Shown piece by piece: positions 4,295 through 5,464 of a stretch of DNA of 5,464 nucleotides; position 1 is the stretch's first letter, and every line of letters starts with the position of its first letter. The position numbers were made by a program, and so were the translations under genes. The notes below the pieces were generated by a model, which searched no databases, was not told the DNA's origin, and saw only the letters and a program-made list of their open reading frames with translations. This DNA comes from a bacterium (lineage in GTDB: Bacteria; Tectomicrobia; Entotheonellia; Entotheonellales; Entotheonellaceae): contig JAPULM010000149.1 of the NCBI GenBank assembly GCA_027294925.1, forward strand, positions 1 to 5,464. Reading direction: 5' to 3'.

Positions 4295-5464
4295 CACGTA
4301 GAATAATCCGAACCGACTGTAATGGATTGAGATAAGTTTGGGCGGCGCTTTGCACCTCGTCGACCGTCATCTGCTGCACGACCCGGACATAGTCCTGATA
4401 GGCGTTCCAGCCGCCGCTATGCAGCTCGCCCATGCCGTACACCGCCGTTCGTTGACTACTACTTTGTAGGCCAATATCCACCACCCCTTCCAGATAGGTC
4501 TTAGCCCGATTGAGTTCATCTAAGCTCACACCAGTATGCTGCACGTCGTGGATAATACGTTCGAATTCTTCAATCGCCTCTTGTTCCTTATCTGGCGTGC
4601 AGGCAATATAAAGCGCAAAAAATCCTTGCTCAACAGGATAAGCATCAAAAGAAGTTACTGTATATGCTAAACTTTTTTTGTCACGCAGCTCCACAAATAA
4701 CCGCCCTCCCTGGCCTCCCAAAATCGTATCAAGCACGCGCAAGGCGTAGCGGTCTGGGTGTCTTAAGGTCACCGTGGGGAACCCCCACACAATATGGGTC
4801 TGCTGACCAGGCAAGTCGATTATCTGCTCCGCCATCTCGTGGCGCTCCGGCAATGCAGGGCCTACTTGTACAACGGTGGGCCGGGCCTCCATCAAGGTCG
4901 GTGGGGCCAGACGCCTAAAGAGGTCTAAGACTTCTTCTGTTTCAATATCCCCGACCACGGCAAACACCATCCGCTCTGGTTGTAATGACGCATGATGAAA
5001 TGCCAGAAGGTCATCTCGGCTGATCGCAGCCAACCCGTCCTGCAAACCCAGAGACAAGTGATTGTACGGATGGGTGCCGTAAAATATCTGTAAAAAATGT
5101 TGAAAGGCATAACTGAATCGGTTTTCCTTTAGACTGTCTAACTCTCGCAGTTGATCCGTTCGCTCACGCGTCACCTCTTGAGGCGGACAAACCGGCGCTG
5201 TCAAGAGGTCAAAAAAGAGGTCTAATCCATCAGAAAAGGTTTCTTTCAGAAAGCGAGCGCCAAGTTGTATCGTATCCCGCTCACTTACTCCCGTAACAAT
5301 CGCTCCAAGGCGATCGATCTCACGCTCGATTTCCCCAGCACTGCGCACCTCTGTCCCACGATCCCACACAGAAGAAAAGAGTCGCACCAGGCCCTCTTGC
5401 CCCGCCTTCTCTGCCCGCTGTCCGCCGTCGCATACGGCGCGTATCGAGACTAAAGGCGTTTTAC
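4287..5464 (-). CDS. M16-family (insulinase/PqqL/processing-peptidase-like) protein, C-terminal half, gene continues past right edge
   Basis: The frame stays open from the stop at 4287 to the right edge, giving 391 visible residues. The GTG at 5387 is not the real start: the upstream codons read KTPLVSIRAVCDGGQRAEKAGQEGL, a typical M16 domain beginning (GG.R.E..G..GL). An active M16 domain would have HxxEH directly after GL, before xGT. Here that place reads RLFSS (27-31, then VWDRGT), so all three residues (His, Glu, His) are missing. The second lobe begins near SRDDLLAFHHASLQPERMVFAVVGD and carries the conserved GGQGGRLFVELRDKKSLAY segment (249-267). This pattern fits the non-catalytic second half of a two-domain M16 zinc protease, or a separate inactive subunit; the missing N-terminal part would decide. 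Known relatives degrade peptides, often in the periplasm or membrane-bound. No export signal can be judged here. Confidence 0.88.
   Translation of the reverse strand, partial: KTPLVSIRAVCDGGQRAEKAGQEGLVRLFSSVWDRGTEVRSAGEIEREIDRLGAIVTGVSERDTIQLGARFLKETFSDGLDLFFDLLTAPVCPPQEVTRERTDQLRELDSLKENRFSYAFQHFLQIFYGTHPYNHLSLGLQDGLAAISRDDLLAFHHASLQPERMVFAVVGDIETEEVLDLFRRLAPPTLMEARPTVVQVGPALPERHEMAEQIIDLPGQQTHIVWGFPTVTLRHPDRYALRVLDTILGGQGGRLFVELRDKKSLAYTVTSFDAYPVEQGFFALYIACTPDKEQEAIEEFERIIHDVQHTGVSLDELNRAKTYLEGVVDIGLQSSSQRTAVYGMGELHSGGWNAYQDYVRVVQQMTVDEVQSAAQTYLNPLQSVRIILRAT

Noticed and set aside
5385..5387. GTG as start codon of the M16-like protein
   Set aside because: The same frame remains open to the window edge and the 25 upstream codons encode conserved M16 sequence (PLVSIRAV..GG.R.E..G), so the gene starts outside the window.
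1..5464. CRISPR array, tRNA/rRNA, insertion sequence or toxin-antitoxin module
   Set aside because: No regularly spaced repeats, cloverleaf, transposase motifs, terminal repeats with target duplications, or small paired ORFs were seen on either strand.

Overview
This 5.5 kb bacterial stretch is compact, has roughly balanced base composition and carries short intergenic gaps. It holds five complete genes and two genes cut by the window edges. A Ros/MucR zinc-finger regulator next to a KstR2-like TetR regulator and CoA-thioester enzymes points to a proteobacterial or proteobacteria-like lineage. The form of the zinc finger (CX2CX10HX3H followed by HGLTPREYKQKHGI) looks more like homologues I recall from deltaproteobacteria-like or uncultured groups than the classical Rhizobium/Agrobacterium form. 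I cannot name the genus.

Layout: (1) 1-137, minus strand, the N-terminus of an alpha/beta hydrolase that runs off the left edge. (2) 138-291, a divergent control region. (3) 292-1062, plus strand, a short-chain dehydrogenase/reductase. (4) 1059-1832, minus strand, a MenB/BadI-type crotonase, convergent with (3); both genes use the same TTAA for their stop codons. (5) 1833-2055, a second divergent control region with an 11-bp palindrome. (6) 2056-2739, plus strand, a PPP-family Ser/Thr-type metallophosphatase. (7) 2740-2899, an AT-rich promoter region with two perfect inverted repeats. (8) 2900-3322, plus strand, the MucR/Ros-type regulator. (9) 3385-3993, minus strand, the TetR regulator. (10) 3994-4286, noncoding, with a palindrome and two hairpins. 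(11) 4287-5464, minus strand, the C-terminal, apparently non-catalytic half of an M16 zinc-protease-like protein that continues past the right edge.

Functional reading (inference): hydrolase, SDR, crotonase and TetR together look like a small acyl-CoA or alicyclic-acid catabolic neighbourhood. SDR plus a ring-cleaving-type crotonase recalls the BadH/BadI pair of cyclohexanecarboxylate degradation. Here, however, the two genes converge instead of forming an operon, and the crotonase lacks an aspartate conserved in MenB and BadI. The control regions in front of the SDR and the crotonase share the 7-mer GTTGTCA within inverted repeats, so one regulator could act on both. The phosphatase and MucR-type gene look like separate single-gene units. 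I see no tRNA, rRNA, CRISPR array, insertion sequence or convincing intrinsic terminator.
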